Positions 63,076-64,000 of a stretch of DNA of 64,000 bases are shown piece after piece. The position numbers and the translations under genes were made by a program. Every line of letters starts with the position of its first letter. Within the stretch, counting starts at the first letter, position 1. Source of the DNA: Metellina segmentata (Eukaryota > Arthropoda > Arachnida > Araneae > Tetragnathidae); contig OX375876.1 of NCBI GenBank assembly GCA_947359465.1, positions 66,966,998-67,030,997 on the forward strand, written 5' to 3'. The notes below the pieces were generated by a model. That model was not told where the DNA came from and made no database searches. It worked only from the letters and a program-made list of their open reading frames with translations.

Positions 63076-63870
63076 AAATAGCGAACAATAGAGTAAAATC
63101 AATTAGAATAGTTAAAATTCTAAAGCATTCGTTGAAGCGGTTTAAACAGTTAGAAAATGAATTGAGTCGTAATGATTGAAAAAGTATGAAAGTAATTAAT
63201 CTCTCGATATATACAGTTTTAATAAGCAAGCAAAAGATTTAAAAAATAAATAGATTTATTTTCAATTGAAGTTTTCGAAATTTTGTAGGATAATTTTAAT
63301 TTGTTGATTCATAACAGCAAGTTGAATTACGAATTTTCGTTGTAAGGGTTTTATTCTGATGGTTAATCTACTAAAGAAAAATAAAAGGATTCTTTTAAGA
63401 TAATACAGTTCGTAGTTGAATAGGAATGTCACAGATTAAATTTTAAAGCCAGAATCTTTAGACTACAAAGGTTTACTTGTAAAACCAATTAAAATTATTT
63501 TTGATCCAGCAACTTTATTCAGAAATTAAAGTTTCCACAAGACTGCTTTGCATCTCTTATTTGGCTTATAAATATTTGTGACCGCAAGTTTTCTAACTTC
63601 ATAAGTACTTTCATAAATTTGCTAACTATTTTATGTATTGAAAGAGTTAATTACATATTTATTTAAAGTACAGTTGAGCAATCAATAGCCCTAATTTTAG
63701 TTAAAAATATAATTTTCTCATCTCACTTGTAAATTCAAGACCCTTGAAACACATTAAGCTTGAATAACAATATATTTTTATTTTAGAGTGGTTTTCCATT
63801 ATCTTCTGCTTTTTTTAATTTTTATTTTTATAAAATTACTGAAATATAATCTTTTATTTTCTCAATAATA
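63076..63870. other. No gene seen
   Basis: AT-rich sequence upstream of the first visible exchanger exon. The preceding exon must end in phase 1; no such splice-flanked segment was recognised here. Confidence 0.3.
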
Positions 63871-63871
63871 C

Positions 63872-64000
63872 AGGTGTTGATCTCGTCATCTGACCGTGAT
63901 TCAAAATTACGAAGTGTTGTCCTCGGTACTTTCCTTTTGGGATTGATTCCGGACAGTCCACAATAGCACCAGTGCAACGTTAATTAACTACTTATATAGG
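63872..64000 (+). mobile_element. SINE tail fragment at the window edge
   Basis: CAGGTGTTGATCTCGTCATC, GACCGTGATTCAAAATTACG, GGGATTGATTCCGGACAG and CAGTGCAACGTTAATTAAC match the family body and tail. Confidence 0.7.

Overview
The window looks like animal nuclear DNA, most probably from an arthropod; a chelicerate such as a spider is my guess, not something the sequence proves. It is AT-rich, has spliced genes with introns from about 0.3 to 11.5 kb, and is filled with eukaryotic transposons (PIF/Harbinger, Helitron, Tc1/mariner, piggyBac-like, LTR, CR1-like LINE, tRNA-derived SINEs). No bacterial feature, operon, CRISPR array or functional RNA gene is visible.

The one host gene I can reconstruct lies on the minus strand from about 62.2 kb down to 16.5 kb. 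Thirteen exons give about 725 C-terminal residues of a sperm-type sodium/proton exchanger (SLC9C family, sNHE). The order is: linker after the exchanger core, short CxxC segment, voltage-sensor S1-S2, S3-S4, post-S4 linker, cyclic-nucleotide-binding domain (CNBD) over four exons, C-terminal tail, stop codon and AATAAA signal. All twelve internal junctions join in phase 0. The exchanger core must lie beyond position 64000. The CNBD lacks the conserved Glu and Arg of the phosphate-binding cassette, and S4 shows only three regularly spaced Arg.

Region by region: 1-4270 holds no gene I can defend. 4275-11090 is a SINE interrupted by a complete 6.5-kb PIF/Harbinger element (TIRs, TAA target duplication, intact four-exon transposase, convergent Myb/SANT-like partner gene with one homopolymer frameshift). 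11.8-14 kb holds a palindromic repeat cluster, a probable solo LTR and a SINE. 16.5-62.2 kb is the exchanger gene. Its introns hold a 116/101-bp minisatellite (17.3-18.1 kb), a degenerate Tc1 (23.6-24.6 kb), an 8.8-kb broken Helitron (26.2-35.0 kb) carrying a nested 3.1-kb transposon with long TIRs and an 8-bp target duplication, a long palindrome (35.1 kb), two copies of a GTTACC-ended TIR element (the second carrying a short Helitron), a piggyBac-like MITE, a CR1-like LINE tail, a ~215-bp tandem array (44.9-45.9 kb), a Tc1 deletion derivative beside an exon, and a degenerate ~27-bp array (52.4-52.9 kb). 62.3-63.1 kb is a deleted mariner and 63.9-64.0 kb a SINE piece.

The exchanger exons should be read as one transcript. 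The transposable elements are mostly dead passengers; the Harbinger transposase, and possibly the 184-codon transposase fragment at 60.5 kb, still have clean reading frames. Exon limits were set by hand from splice sites and phase; family names rest on recognised motifs, without any database search.
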